This document shows, in pieces, positions 44,382 through 53,817 of a stretch of DNA of 64,000 bases. A program made the translations under genes and the position numbers. The stretch is from Paenibacillus phoenicis. Its GTDB lineage: Bacteria > Bacillota > Bacilli > Paenibacillales > Paenibacillaceae. The stretch is taken from NCBI RefSeq assembly GCF_034718895.1, contig NZ_JAYERP010000001.1, forward strand, positions 1,736,001 through 1,800,000, read 5' to 3'. Each line of letters opens with the position of its first letter. The first letter of the stretch is position 1. Under the pieces are notes generated by a model that was not told where the DNA came from, ran no database searches, and saw only the letters and a program-made list of their open reading frames with translations.

Positions 44382-46574
44382 TTATTCGCTCTTCTTCTCC
44401 GGCAATTGCTGGAACAGCAGGTTGACGGACAAGTTGCTGCCCGGAGCTGCCGTGAAGACCAGATCTACAGTTTGCTCGCGCTCACCGGTGCGGAACAATA
44501 CCGCGTTCTCGTTAGGCGCACTAAGTGAGCCGGAGGATGGTAAGCTGACAATATTTCCGTTGACCATAATTCCGCCCATATAATGGCCGCCGCGCGGGTT
44601 AAACGTGATCAGCGTGTTAGGCGCAACCCGATACAGCTTCACCTTGTAGAGAACGCCGAAGTTTCCGGCATTCATGCGATACTCTCCGGTTGGACCATCG
44701 TATCCGATCAGGAATGGATCGCTGGAGTTGTCGCCGATGAGCAACCGGGACGGCGTATTGCCGATCAGCTCGGTCACTTCAATATTGCGAGTGGCTTCCA
44801 TATAAGTGCCGCGGTTATGGATATCAGGCTTTAAGACACTGAGATAAGGCAACGTCTTAAATGGATCTTGATCCTGATCAACCATCATGACGGTATAATT
44901 TAAGGTATGATCGCTATACAAATCCGCAAACAGGGAGATGACATCCCCTTGCTTCATCGCCGTAGCGCTCAGCTCATTCAGGATAATCTTGCTTTCTCCA
45001 GGAGCAAACCAAGTATCCTTATATTTGCTGCCGGTTTGCATTGATTCGTAATAGCGCATGACCGAAGCCTTCCCCGCAGCTGTTGCATAACTGCTTGGAC
45101 CGCCAAATCCAAGGTTGCTTTGAGTCAAACGCGTCGTTTCGCTATTGTTGTTCGTGGCGATGACGTACATTTTCACCGGTTTCCCGGTCGAATTGGCGTG
45201 GTGGATCATGAAGCGCGTATTCCCAATCGCCGATTCCTTATACAGAATCCCTTTGGAATACACCGTTTCCGGGCTGTTGCTGCGGATCAACGTGACCGCA
45301 TCGGAAGTGAAGGCGTATCGGATTCGCTCCCAGCTTGGCACCTGGGTCCCGTCAAACGTATATTCTTCCCCGACCGGAATAAACAGCTTATTAAATTCGT
45401 CCCGCGTGTAGAGCGTCTCGTTCGTAATCGTAATCGTCTTCTCCACGGTCGAGTACAAGCCAAATTTATTGACAACCTTCAGGCGGATCGTCATCTGGCC
45501 CGGGGTGAAGAACGCCATCTCTTTATTTTCCCAAATGCGCTCGGTGATGCCCACTTCATCCGTACTGAGGTCGGTATACGTGATCAATTCACCCATTTTG
45601 TAGGTGTCTTTGTCTGTCGTAAAATTCGCTACCGGCGGTGTATGCGGCTTGTCTACATGAATCGTCAGCGTAAACGGATTACTCCACTGGCCGCTGGAAT
45701 CCTGCACCCGGTAAGTTACGGTGTAATCCCCCGGCGTCATGAAGACATCCTGGCGTCCAATCCATTCCTCGTTCACGATCGGTAGCCCGATTGGCGAAGT
45801 CGCATTGGTGATATATTGAACCTGTGTTTCCCCGGCGATGACTTCTTTGTTGCCGATGCTAAACGAAGCGACCGGCAGCGTGTTCAAATTCACGATCACC
45901 CGTTTGCCAACCGCATCATAGGAATACGAGATGTTTAACGCCTTCGTGATCGCCGTTAACGGCACCATGAAGTTGTTTTGCGCAGAATAGGATTTCCCCC
46001 GCATCGTCTGCGTCACACCGTTAACCTTATAATAAGTCGTATTCAGCTTAAACCGCAGCTCGTCGTTGCCTCGTTTAATGATCGTTTCTTTCGTTGTATT
46101 GTCAAAAGACAGCTGGAATCCTGCACGCTCCACAATGGCCCGGATAGATATGTAAGATACGCCGTCTTTCACTTCCATCGGATAACCGGCAAGGTATTCC
46201 TTCCCGTTCTGATACATCTTCTTGCTGTTCACCATCAGAATCAGTTGGCCGGAGTTGCTTTGGCTCTGCATGCTTGGGTCTGCAGGCGTCGTCACCGGAC
46301 TTGTTGGCGGTACCGTTTCATCTCCGGTTTCCGTCCCTTCCTGACCCTCTTCTGGAACCGTCTCTCCTGTCGTTCCATCGTTTGTTCCTTGATCTGCAGG
46401 CAGATCGCCAGGCTGCACCACATCGGTTGTTGTCCCGTTCACTTCTAACTGTTGTGTTCCGGTCTGTGGTTCCAGACCGTTTCCTTGCCCGATTTCCTCC
46501 GCGCTGGCTGGAAGCACCATAGCCACTTGCGATGCGACCAACATCGTGGTGATCAACAATCTCTTAAATTTCAT
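44382..46574 (-). CDS. Large secreted protein with copper-amine-oxidase N-domain and PKD/Ig-like repeats
   Basis: 730 residues. Signal peptide (1-25, ending PASAEE), a low-complexity Gly/Thr/Glu/Pro region (30-105), a copper-amine-oxidase-type domain (about 108-215, SYISIRAIVERAGFQLSF, NFMVPLTAITKALN), two Ig/PKD-like units (about 225-390, YTVTYRVQDSSGQWSNPF, FTTDKDTYKMGELI), and an uncharacterised C-terminal half (400-730). No catalytic residues are recognised. Probably a wall-associated structural or adhesive protein. It stands alone between two sugar-uptake modules. Confidence 0.75.
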   Translation of the reverse strand: MKFKRLLITTMLVASQVAMVLPASAEEIGQGNGLEPQTGTQQLEVNGTTTDVVQPGDLPADQGTNDGTTGETVPEEGQEGTETGDETVPPTSPVTTPADPSMQSQSNSGQLILMVNSKKMYQNGKEYLAGYPMEVKDGVSYISIRAIVERAGFQLSFDNTTKETIIKRGNDELRFKLNTTYYKVNGVTQTMRGKSYSAQNNFMVPLTAITKALNISYSYDAVGKRVIVNLNTLPVASFSIGNKEVIAGETQVQYITNATSPIGLPIVNEEWIGRQDVFMTPGDYTVTYRVQDSSGQWSNPFTLTIHVDKPHTPPVANFTTDKDTYKMGELITYTDLSTDEVGITERIWENKEMAFFTPGQMTIRLKVVNKFGLYSTVEKTITITNETLYTRDEFNKLFIPVGEEYTFDGTQVPSWERIRYAFTSDAVTLIRSNSPETVYSKGILYKESAIGNTRFMIHHANSTGKPVKMYVIATNNNSETTRLTQSNLGFGGPSSYATAAGKASVMRYYESMQTGSKYKDTWFAPGESKIILNELSATAMKQGDVISLFADLYSDHTLNYTVMMVDQDQDPFKTLPYLSVLKPDIHNRGTYMEATRNIEVTELIGNTPSRLLIGDNSSDPFLIGYDGPTGEYRMNAGNFGVLYKVKLYRVAPNTLITFNPRGGHYMGGIMVNGNIVSLPSSGSLSAPNENAVLFRTGEREQTVDLVFTAAPGSNLSVNLLFQQLPEKKSE

Positions 46575-46728
46575 GCCTTAACTCCCTTACTCTCCCATTT
46601 TGTGTTACTCCCTTTAACTCACACTGTATTAAACGCATGGATAAAAGAAAAGTTGCTGACAAATCAAAACAATATATTAGCAAACTCCGTCGTTCGTTGC
46701 CCGATTTTATTATTTTTTGACAAATCTC
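46575..46728. other. Leader of the 730-residue protein gene
   Basis: AT-rich upstream region with AAGGGAG before the start codon. No clear sigma-A pair is seen; it leads back to the structured element at 46,729. Confidence 0.4.
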
Positions 46729-46797
46729 CGTAAGAAAAACGTCTGTCGACGTACATTCAAAGTAGACAGACCGCGTTTAGCGGAAGTTTTTCTTGCG
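46729..46797. ncRNA. Candidate three-way-junction RNA element
   Basis: CGTAAGAAAAAC (46729-46740) pairs with GTTTTTCTTGCG (46786-46797), 11 of 12 positions. Within it GTCTGTC/GACAGAC (46741-46771) and CGC/GCG around GTTTA (46772-46782) form two further hairpins. The result is a compact closed three-way junction of 69 nt, upstream of the 730-residue protein gene. Strand and function unknown; no known riboswitch motif fits. Confidence 0.5.
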
Positions 46798-46842
46798 ATA
46801 TCAGGATGCCAATGCCCCGAAGTTTATACTTTCTGATATCTT

Positions 46843-46871
46843 AAAAAACGCCCGGAAATCACTCCCGGGCG
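46843..46871 (-). terminator. Terminator after the NagZ-type gene
   Basis: CGCCCGGG pairs with CCGGGCG (46849-46871), followed on the minus strand by TTTTTTAAG, 18 bases past the stop. Confidence 0.88.
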
Positions 46872-46888
46872 CTCCTATGAAATTTGGA

Positions 46889-48496
46889 TTAATCCTGGTT
46901 TAAGCTGACGGGCAATACTCCCTGCGGCTGCAGCTCACCGACCAGAACCTTGGCCGCGACATCCAACGAAAACGGACGATTTTCATATAAGCAGAGATAG
47001 GTCTCGATCTCAGGAAACGCGTTTAAGTCGTAAGGATTCCGCGTAGATACGACGATCAGACGTTTGCCCGACAGCTGCTGAAGGCGCTGGACGAGCTTCT
47101 GCTGACCTTCAGGGATCCCCCCCTCTGCTGTGTAGGTCGCCACAACGATTTGGCTGACCTCTTGACTTTGTTCCAGTACCGCGGCAATCTCTTCGTCGCT
47201 GGGCTGCGTTCCAATCACCGTCATGACGACCTGGCCATGAAGCGGCCGCAGCGCATCCGCCAGCGTATATTGATGCACCGCCGGCTCATCGACCTCGGTG
47301 CGGTGCCGCAGCTCCGGCCAGACGACCAGCACCGGCTGATCGCTCTGCAGCGGCAAGCGGCCCGCTCCCTTCACGAGCGTCACGCTGCGCTCTGCCGCAT
47401 GGCGCAGCAGCGCGGCGCTCTCCGCCTCCGGCGTCAGCGGCGCTGCCGTCGCGGTCGCGGCGGCTACCGCCTGCGCCGCACTGCCGATCCGCTTCGCCTT
47501 GAGCGCCAAGATGCGCTCGAGCGAGCGGTCAATACTCGCCTCGCTGATCCGCCCGCTCCGCACCGCTTCGGCTACCCGCTCGATCGCCGCACGCTGGTCG
47601 GCCAGCGTATGGCTCACGAGCACGAGGTCTGCGCCGGCTTCGATCGCCTGGACCGCCCCTTCGGCGATGCCATAATGCCCCGCGATCGCCTGCATCTCCA
47701 GGCAATCGGTGACGATCAGCCCGCCGAAGCCCAGCTCTTCCCGCAGCAGGCCGGTCAGCACCCGGTGCGACAACGTTGCCGGCGTCCCCTCCGGCTCAAA
47801 CGCCGGAAAGATCACATGCGCCGTCATAATTGCATCAACGCCCGCCGCAATCGCCTCCCGGAACGGGACCAGCTCGACCTGGTGCAGCCGCTCCTTCCCG
47901 TGCGGGACACTGGCTAAGCCGCGGTGGGAATCCACGGCCGTATCCCCGTGGCCGGGGAAATGCTTCACCGTCGCGATCACGTCTTCGGCCTGATATCCGC
48001 GAACCGCCGCGGCTCCATGCACGGCCACCCGGTCCGGCTGCTCCCCAAACGAGCGGACGCCAATCACGGGATTGGCCGGATTGTTGTTGACGTCGACGCA
48101 CGGCGCAAAGTTAAAGTTGATGCCCAGCTGCAGCATCTCCTTGGCCGCCAGTCGCGCCACTTCCTCCGTCAACGCCGGATCATTGGCCGCCCCCAGCGCC
48201 ATATTGCCGGGAATCCGGCTCATCCCTTCATGATCCAGCCGGGCTACCATCCCGCCTTCCTGATCAATCGAGATAAACAACGGAAGCTCCGGTTTGCTGC
48301 GCGGCAAGCCTTGCAAGCTTCGTGACAGCTCGGCAAGCTGCTCCACCGAAGCGATATTCCGGCGGAAATAAACTACACCCCCCACATGATACTGCTGCAC
48401 CAGCGTCCGAATCTGTTCGTCCGGCACCAAGCTATGGAACCCACAAATAAATAACTGTCCGATCTTCTCCTCCAACGTCCATGCTGATAAATCCAC
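46889..48496 (-). CDS. nagZ: Beta-N-acetylhexosaminidase, GH3 family (NagZ-like)
   Basis: 535 residues. A GH3 barrel with ISIDQEGGMVARL, VIATVKHFPGHGDTAVDSH (the NagZ His-Asp acid/base loop) and GLIVTDCLEMQAI, whose Asp is the nucleophile. A C-terminal alpha/beta domain follows. No signal peptide, so cytoplasmic. The GTG at 48496 is chosen because AAGGAGG lies 7 bases upstream; an ATG at 48523 lacks a ribosome site. The gene lies 32 bases past the regulator of module 2, suggesting that the transporter takes up GlcNAc-containing oligosaccharides or muropeptides. Confidence 0.9.
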   Translation of the reverse strand: MDLSAWTLEEKIGQLFICGFHSLVPDEQIRTLVQQYHVGGVVYFRRNIASVEQLAELSRSLQGLPRSKPELPLFISIDQEGGMVARLDHEGMSRIPGNMALGAANDPALTEEVARLAAKEMLQLGINFNFAPCVDVNNNPANPVIGVRSFGEQPDRVAVHGAAAVRGYQAEDVIATVKHFPGHGDTAVDSHRGLASVPHGKERLHQVELVPFREAIAAGVDAIMTAHVIFPAFEPEGTPATLSHRVLTGLLREELGFGGLIVTDCLEMQAIAGHYGIAEGAVQAIEAGADLVLVSHTLADQRAAIERVAEAVRSGRISEASIDRSLERILALKAKRIGSAAQAVAAATATAAPLTPEAESAALLRHAAERSVTLVKGAGRLPLQSDQPVLVVWPELRHRTEVDEPAVHQYTLADALRPLHGQVVMTVIGTQPSDEEIAAVLEQSQEVSQIVVATYTAEGGIPEGQQKLVQRLQQLSGKRLIVVSTRNPYDLNAFPEIETYLCLYENRPFSLDVAAKVLVGELQPQGVLPVSLNQD

Positions 48497-48528
48497 GAGC
48501 CGTCCTCCTTGCCGCTTATCCATTAGTT

Positions 48529-50136
48529 TTAAGATACGTTTGATTCCTTCTGCCGGTAATCCGACGGCGTCATGCCGGTATACTTCTGAAAGACCTTCGT
48601 GAAATATCGCCGTTCCTGATAGCCGATTGAACTGCCGATTTGTGCGATCGAACGCTCACTGGTACGCAGCAGGCATTTCGCCATTTCCATTCGCTGTTTG
48701 GTCAAATACTCTACAAACGTTTCGCCAAAATGGTTCTTAAAGAGTAAGCAGAAATAACTGCTGCTAATGCCGAGATAGTCGGCGATGTCCTCGATCCCAA
48801 AGTCGCGGCCGAGATGGTTCTGAATATAATTTTGCGCGGACATCATTAGCAGCTCCGTAGATTTCTTCGCGGACAGGGAGCTGCGCGCATGCTCGATGAG
48901 CGAAACGATGATCGACAGCAACTCTTTCAAGCTCATCGGCTCCCGCAGCCGCTTCCATAGCCCTTCTTCCTGCTCCCTTGGGAGCATGTGCAGCTCGCGC
49001 ATCTCGCGCAGCAAATGGATGAGCAAATAATGCATCAGCTTCTCCGCCGCACACGCCTGCCGTTCATCCAGACCGCCGATGTACGATTTCAATTCCCCGG
49101 CGATGCGATCCAAGACCTCGGTGCTCCCGTTGCGCAATCCGGTTCCAAGCTGCTCGATCCAGCCCCATTGCACTTCCACCGCGTCCTTATCCGGGGCGAA
49201 ATCGTCTGTTGGCAGCGCGTCAGCCTTCACGAACCCTTCCTGCGCTGCTCCCAGAATCAACCGATGCTGCAAGCGATGGTACACAAGCGATAATTCCTGC
49301 AAACCATGTAGCCCTGCCGCCATGCACATCCGAACGGGAAGTTCCTCCTTGCTGCGGATGAGCTGTCGGATCCGCTCAAAGCCCGGCATCAGCGTCTCCT
49401 CGTCAACTGTCCGATCCGCTGAAGGGGACGGGAACACGAGGCACCATTCCCCCTCCCGGATCTGCAGCACAGTTAAGCCTGGCAAAACTTCGCCAAATAC
49501 ATCCTTCAGCGCATGCTTGATGTGCAGATTCCACGCTTTTCGTTCATGGAGCGTCCAGACGATGGATCGGTGCGAATAACCTTCCAGATCCAAGAGCAGC
49601 ATGGCGTAACGCCGCTTCGCTTCACCGGCGTCCTCGTCGTCCCACAACAGCCCTTCCGCATCTGTCTCCTGTCCGAGCAAGGAATGTAATAGGAAGTTTT
49701 CATTGGCCAGATCAACCACCTGGTTCATCCGCTGCTCCTTGTTCAGGTTTTTGCGCTTCTCGCGAATCTGTTTGGCGATCCCCCGAACCGTCTCCTCCAG
49801 CTCAAAATAATTGATCGGCTTGCAAATATAATCCTTCACGCCGTAACGTATTGCAGTTCGAGCATACTCAAATTCCTGATACCCGGTCAACAGCAAAATT
49901 TCGCAAGGAATCTCCCGCTCCCGGAGCTCCTGCAGCAGTTGAATGCCGTCCATCACCGGCATGCGGATATCGCTTAAGATCAAGTCGGGACGATGCTGCG
50001 AAGCCATCTCTAACGCTTCCTTACCGTTCTTGGCCAACAAAACAACTTCAAACCCCATTTCCTCCCAAGGCAAAACCTTCGACAAGTTCGTGAGTATATG
50101 AATTTCGTCGTCAACCAGCAACGCTTTTAATTTCAT
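48529..50136 (-). CDS. YesN-type response regulator with AraC DNA-binding domain (module 2)
   Basis: 535 residues from the ATG at 50136 after GGGGGATC. Receiver domain (LLVDDEIHILTNLSKVLPWE, Asp in LILSDIRMPVMDG, Lys in DYICKPINYFEL), central linker, AraC domain (FGIEDIADYLGISSSYFCLL and GYQERRYFTKVFQKYTGM). It overlaps the kinase gene by 26 bases and probably activates the module 2 transporter upstream. Confidence 0.93.
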   Translation of the reverse strand: MKLKALLVDDEIHILTNLSKVLPWEEMGFEVVLLAKNGKEALEMASQHRPDLILSDIRMPVMDGIQLLQELREREIPCEILLLTGYQEFEYARTAIRYGVKDYICKPINYFELEETVRGIAKQIREKRKNLNKEQRMNQVVDLANENFLLHSLLGQETDAEGLLWDDEDAGEAKRRYAMLLLDLEGYSHRSIVWTLHERKAWNLHIKHALKDVFGEVLPGLTVLQIREGEWCLVFPSPSADRTVDEETLMPGFERIRQLIRSKEELPVRMCMAAGLHGLQELSLVYHRLQHRLILGAAQEGFVKADALPTDDFAPDKDAVEVQWGWIEQLGTGLRNGSTEVLDRIAGELKSYIGGLDERQACAAEKLMHYLLIHLLREMRELHMLPREQEEGLWKRLREPMSLKELLSIIVSLIEHARSSLSAKKSTELLMMSAQNYIQNHLGRDFGIEDIADYLGISSSYFCLLFKNHFGETFVEYLTKQRMEMAKCLLRTSERSIAQIGSSIGYQERRYFTKVFQKYTGMTPSDYRQKESNVS

Positions 50137-51961
50137 CGTGATCCCCCGCCTCATATCTTGGTATCACACATTGAATCGTCGTCCCGTACCCGGGCTGCGA
50201 GCAAATAAACAATCCGTATCTGCTGCCATACTGAAATCTTAGCCGATCCGACACGCTGCGAAGCCCCAAGCCCCGGCGTTCATGATTCGGATATGGCGCC
50301 ATGGAACGATACGCCGGATCGTCCAAATCCGCGTATTGGATCTTCGCCAGCTGCTCATTGGTCATCCCAATTCCGTTATCTTCAACCCTTAGCAGAATGC
50401 GGTCTTGCTCCATTCTCCCCGTGACCGTGATCCTGCCTTTATAATCGATGCCCTCAAACCCGTGCTGAATGCTGTTCTCCACGAGCGGCTGCAGCGTTAA
50501 TTTCAACAGCAGACAGTTCATCATTTCGTCCGGAATATCAATCGAATACTCAAACAACTCCTCGAAACGGAACTTCTGAATTTCCAAATAGCTGCGCATA
50601 TGCTCGATTTCGAGGCTCAGCTTGATCTCTTCCTTGTCTTGAATACTGATCCGCAAAATATTCGCCAGCCGCAGCACCATTTCGCTGACCTTACGCCCTT
50701 CGTTTTGGACGGCAAGCACGTTAATCGATTCCAACGTATTAAACAGGAAATGCGGCTTAATCTGAGCCTGCAGGACGCGCAGCTCGGCGTTGGCCTTCAG
50801 CCGTTGCTCCCGTTTCACTTGCTCAAACAGCTCATTGATTTTATCCATCTGGTTATTGAAGCCCTTCTGCAGCAGAAGCAGCTCATCGTCGCCTTTCTCA
50901 TCTACCCGAGCTTTCAGGTCACCGCTTTCCACCTTGCGCATGAACCTGACAATCACACCAATCGTTCCCGTGATCCGGTTCATAAAGATCAAGTTAAATA
51001 ACATCGCCGTCAGCACGCACACACAAATAATGGCAACAAACCATTTGGCAAAGGTCGTCACCTCCTGCGACAAATAGCTCCAGGAAGTAACCGAAACTAG
51101 ACTCCACGGATAATCCTGCAATTTATAAATGGAGATAACGCTCTCTTGGTTGTTAAATTTACCTTTAAAGCTCCGATACCCCTCGCCGCTCTCCCATTTC
51201 AATTTCTTTGGCAGGTACGCTTCGATTTGCTGGCCATCCAACTCCAATTGATAATCGTATAGAATCAGGCCTTTGTCATTCACCAGCATAAACCGGGTAT
51301 CGCGCATCTGACTGCCCAGTTTCAGGTTCTGAAAAATCTTCTCGAACTCCCAGTTCTTGATCTGCACCACCAGCACGCCAACCCGCTCCAGATTGCTAAG
51401 CTCCTTAATCAGGCGGATTTGCGTAAACACGTTGTCCGATCCGGTTAATTCCGGATATTCGTGGGGAGCGATCCATTTCGGTTGGCCGTTAAGGGCCATC
51501 ACTTCGTTATATAAAGGATGCTCCTTAAATTTTTCGTAGGGCAGCGTCTCGAAATTTTCCTTATTAAATATCGCGATGACATTGGATTGCCGGCCCCCAT
51601 GGATGTTGTACAAAAACGCGTAGTCAATGGCCGGATGGCTATACAGCAGGGAACGGAAATTTCGCTGATTGGCGTTCAGCTCCAGCTGGGTCGTGGCCGT
51701 CAAATCCTGGGTATCCGGGTCCTTGGCTGATAAAGCGGCCTGAAACACCCCTTTGGAGATGCCATTATCCGTGACGTTATTCATCTCCTGAAAGACGTTC
51801 TTAATGCTGTAGCTGATCGCCTTCAGTGAATATTCCGCCTGCTGGCTGTATTTCTTCTCAATCGAGTTAAACGTAATCCAAAACGTGATAATGCCTAACA
51901 CAAACAATGGAATGATGACTAAACCCAAAAAGGCGGTAAACAGCTTAATGCGCAAATTCAT
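50111..51961 (-). CDS. YesM-type sensor histidine kinase (module 2)
   Basis: 616 residues. Membrane segments at about 7-29 and 300-325 bracket an extracellular sensor domain. HAMP (about 325-380), the phosphorylation motif LQAQIKPHFLFNTLESINVL and an HATPase domain (LTLQPLVENSIQHGFEG, VEDNGIGM, RRGLGLRSVSDRL) follow. It lies 51 bases after the last permease of the set. Confidence 0.93.
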   Translation of the reverse strand: MNLRIKLFTAFLGLVIIPLFVLGIITFWITFNSIEKKYSQQAEYSLKAISYSIKNVFQEMNNVTDNGISKGVFQAALSAKDPDTQDLTATTQLELNANQRNFRSLLYSHPAIDYAFLYNIHGGRQSNVIAIFNKENFETLPYEKFKEHPLYNEVMALNGQPKWIAPHEYPELTGSDNVFTQIRLIKELSNLERVGVLVVQIKNWEFEKIFQNLKLGSQMRDTRFMLVNDKGLILYDYQLELDGQQIEAYLPKKLKWESGEGYRSFKGKFNNQESVISIYKLQDYPWSLVSVTSWSYLSQEVTTFAKWFVAIICVCVLTAMLFNLIFMNRITGTIGVIVRFMRKVESGDLKARVDEKGDDELLLLQKGFNNQMDKINELFEQVKREQRLKANAELRVLQAQIKPHFLFNTLESINVLAVQNEGRKVSEMVLRLANILRISIQDKEEIKLSLEIEHMRSYLEIQKFRFEELFEYSIDIPDEMMNCLLLKLTLQPLVENSIQHGFEGIDYKGRITVTGRMEQDRILLRVEDNGIGMTNEQLAKIQYADLDDPAYRSMAPYPNHERRGLGLRSVSDRLRFQYGSRYGLFICSQPGYGTTIQCVIPRYEAGDHDEIKSVAG

Positions 51962-52012
51962 CGGCGGCAGCTCCCAATTGGTAAGACTATCCCTATTCTA
52001 ACACGCCACGAT

Positions 52013-52840
52013 CTAACCCTTAACGCTGCCGGCCGTAACGCCTTCAATTATTTTTTCCTGAAGCACCGCATAGATGATCATGACCGGCAGCACGCTGAAC
52101 ACGATGCCAGCTGACATCTGCGCGTAGTTGGTGTTGTACGCATCGCGGAATCCGACCATCCCGACCGGGAGCGTACGAAGTTCTTCTTTGGATAGAAAAT
52201 AGTTCGCCAGCAAAAACTCGTTCCAGTTGCCGAGGAAATTGATGATAAACACCGTCACGATCGCCGGTACTGTCAGGGGCAGCATCACGCGAAAGAACAT
52301 CCCCGCTGAGCCTAAACCGTCCATGACAGCTGCTTCTTCAATTTCACCAGGGATCGAGCGCATAAACGCCGCCAGAATGATGACCGAAAACGGAATCGCG
52401 TTCGCCACATAAGGCAAAATCAACGCCATATGCGTGTCGAGCACGTTCAGGTTGCGCATCATGCCGTAGATCGGCAGCAGCAACGAGTTGTTGGGGATCA
52501 GCATCCCCAGCAGGATCAGCTGGAACACGACCGCGCTGATCCGATTGTACCGCATGCGCGTTACGGCAAAGGCCAGCATCGCAGCAAACAGGATCGACAA
52601 GCACGCCGATAATACACCGATATATAAGCTATTGAAAAAAAACGTGCTGATCTTGGCGTTCACCCAAGCATTCATGTAATTGTCAAAAATAATCGACGAC
52701 GGCAACCCAAACGGATTGGAGGCGATCGCTTGGTTATCGGTTTTGACCGAAGAGAACAACACGAACAGAAACGGATACAAAATGATGAGTAGATACGCCA
52801 TCAGGAACAGATGCGGGATCGTCTTTTTCAGCACTCTCAT
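52013..52840 (-). CDS. Carbohydrate ABC transporter permease, MalG type (module 2)
   Basis: 275 residues with six membrane segments, EAA loop EEAAVMDGLGSAGMFFRVML and the usual C-terminus IIEGVTAGSVKG. It overlaps the stop of the upstream permease gene by one base (TGATG), indicating coupling. Confidence 0.93.
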   Translation of the reverse strand: MRVLKKTIPHLFLMAYLLIILYPFLFVLFSSVKTDNQAIASNPFGLPSSIIFDNYMNAWVNAKISTFFFNSLYIGVLSACLSILFAAMLAFAVTRMRYNRISAVVFQLILLGMLIPNNSLLLPIYGMMRNLNVLDTHMALILPYVANAIPFSVIILAAFMRSIPGEIEEAAVMDGLGSAGMFFRVMLPLTVPAIVTVFIINFLGNWNEFLLANYFLSKEELRTLPVGMVGFRDAYNTNYAQMSAGIVFSVLPVMIIYAVLQEKIIEGVTAGSVKG

Positions 52841-53724
52841 CAGTATTCAATCCTTTCTGTGCGTCGAACGACAAGGATTTGGTACAAGGCGGTAATAATG
52901 ATCGTAAAGGCAAAGATCAGTACGGCGATGGCGTTGCCAAACCCGTGGCGGAAGCTGGTGATCGCGTAACGGATCATGTACGTCGCCATGACGTCCGTCG
53001 AGCCGGCTGGCCCGCCCTTGGTCATGACCAGCACAATATCGGCCGCTTTCATGGCGCCAGCCACCGACAGCATCACGACGACGCTAATGATCGGCATGAT
53101 CAGCGGAATGGTGATTCGGATCGCCCGTTGGATGCCGCCCGCTCCATCAATCGCCGCCGCTTCGTCCAACTCGCGCGGGATCGCCAGGATCGCCGCCAGG
53201 ACCATTACGATGTAGAACCCCGTCCACTGCCAAGCATTCGTAATCAGGATGGAGAGCATCGCCCAATTTTTGTCGGACAGCCAGTACACCGGGGGAATGC
53301 CAAAGATCCCAAGCACTTGGTTCATCAACCCGAAATCCGGGTTATAAATGAACCCCCACAAAATACCGATCACGGCAGTGGACATGATCGACGGCATAAA
53401 GACCGCGGTCTTATACAGTCCCTTGAGCTTCTTGACGTTTGCGATTAAGAGGGAGAAAAAAACGATCAGCGGAACTTGGATCAGACAGGAGAACAGAATG
53501 AAATATACATTGTTCCGCACCGATTTCCAGAACGCTTGATCCTTAAACGCCATCTCGTAATTATCCAAACCGATATAGGTCATATGCTTGGAAATACCGT
53601 TCCAGCTGGTAAAGCTGTTGTTGATGGCGGTAAAGATTGGATAGATGAAAAAGGCAAGAAACAAGATCAATGCCGGGAGAACAAATAAGCTGTAAATCAG
53701 AGGACTTCTGAGCGCTTTATTCAT
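52840..53724 (-). CDS. Carbohydrate ABC transporter permease, MalF type (module 2)
   Basis: 294 residues, six membrane segments, EAA loop DEAAAIDGAGGIQRAIRITI. CGGAGGT precedes the ATG. Separated from the binding-protein gene by 93 bases with a strong hairpin, as in module 1. Confidence 0.93.
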   Translation of the reverse strand: MNKALRSPLIYSLFVLPALILFLAFFIYPIFTAINNSFTSWNGISKHMTYIGLDNYEMAFKDQAFWKSVRNNVYFILFSCLIQVPLIVFFSLLIANVKKLKGLYKTAVFMPSIMSTAVIGILWGFIYNPDFGLMNQVLGIFGIPPVYWLSDKNWAMLSILITNAWQWTGFYIVMVLAAILAIPRELDEAAAIDGAGGIQRAIRITIPLIMPIISVVVMLSVAGAMKAADIVLVMTKGGPAGSTDVMATYMIRYAITSFRHGFGNAIAVLIFAFTIIITALYQILVVRRTERIEY

Positions 53725-53747
53725 GCCTATACCTCCGTAGTTGGAAG

Positions 53748-53789
53748 CAAGGGCGTCCCCAGAACCGCTGCCGGCGGGTGACGCCCTTG
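53748..53789 (-). other. Hairpin between binding-protein and permease genes (module 2)
   Basis: A perfect 10-bp stem, CAAGGGCGTC/GACGCCCTTG, with a GC-rich loop and no T-run. It has the same position as the hairpin of module 1 but an unrelated sequence. Confidence 0.7.
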
Positions 53790-53817
53790 TTCGATGATCA
53801 GTCTTAAGAATTAACGA

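Noticed and set aside
47150..47917. A 255-codon plus-strand frame inside the NagZ gene
   Set aside because: Arg-rich antisense frame in the most GC-rich part of the window; the GH3 catalytic motifs are on the other strand.
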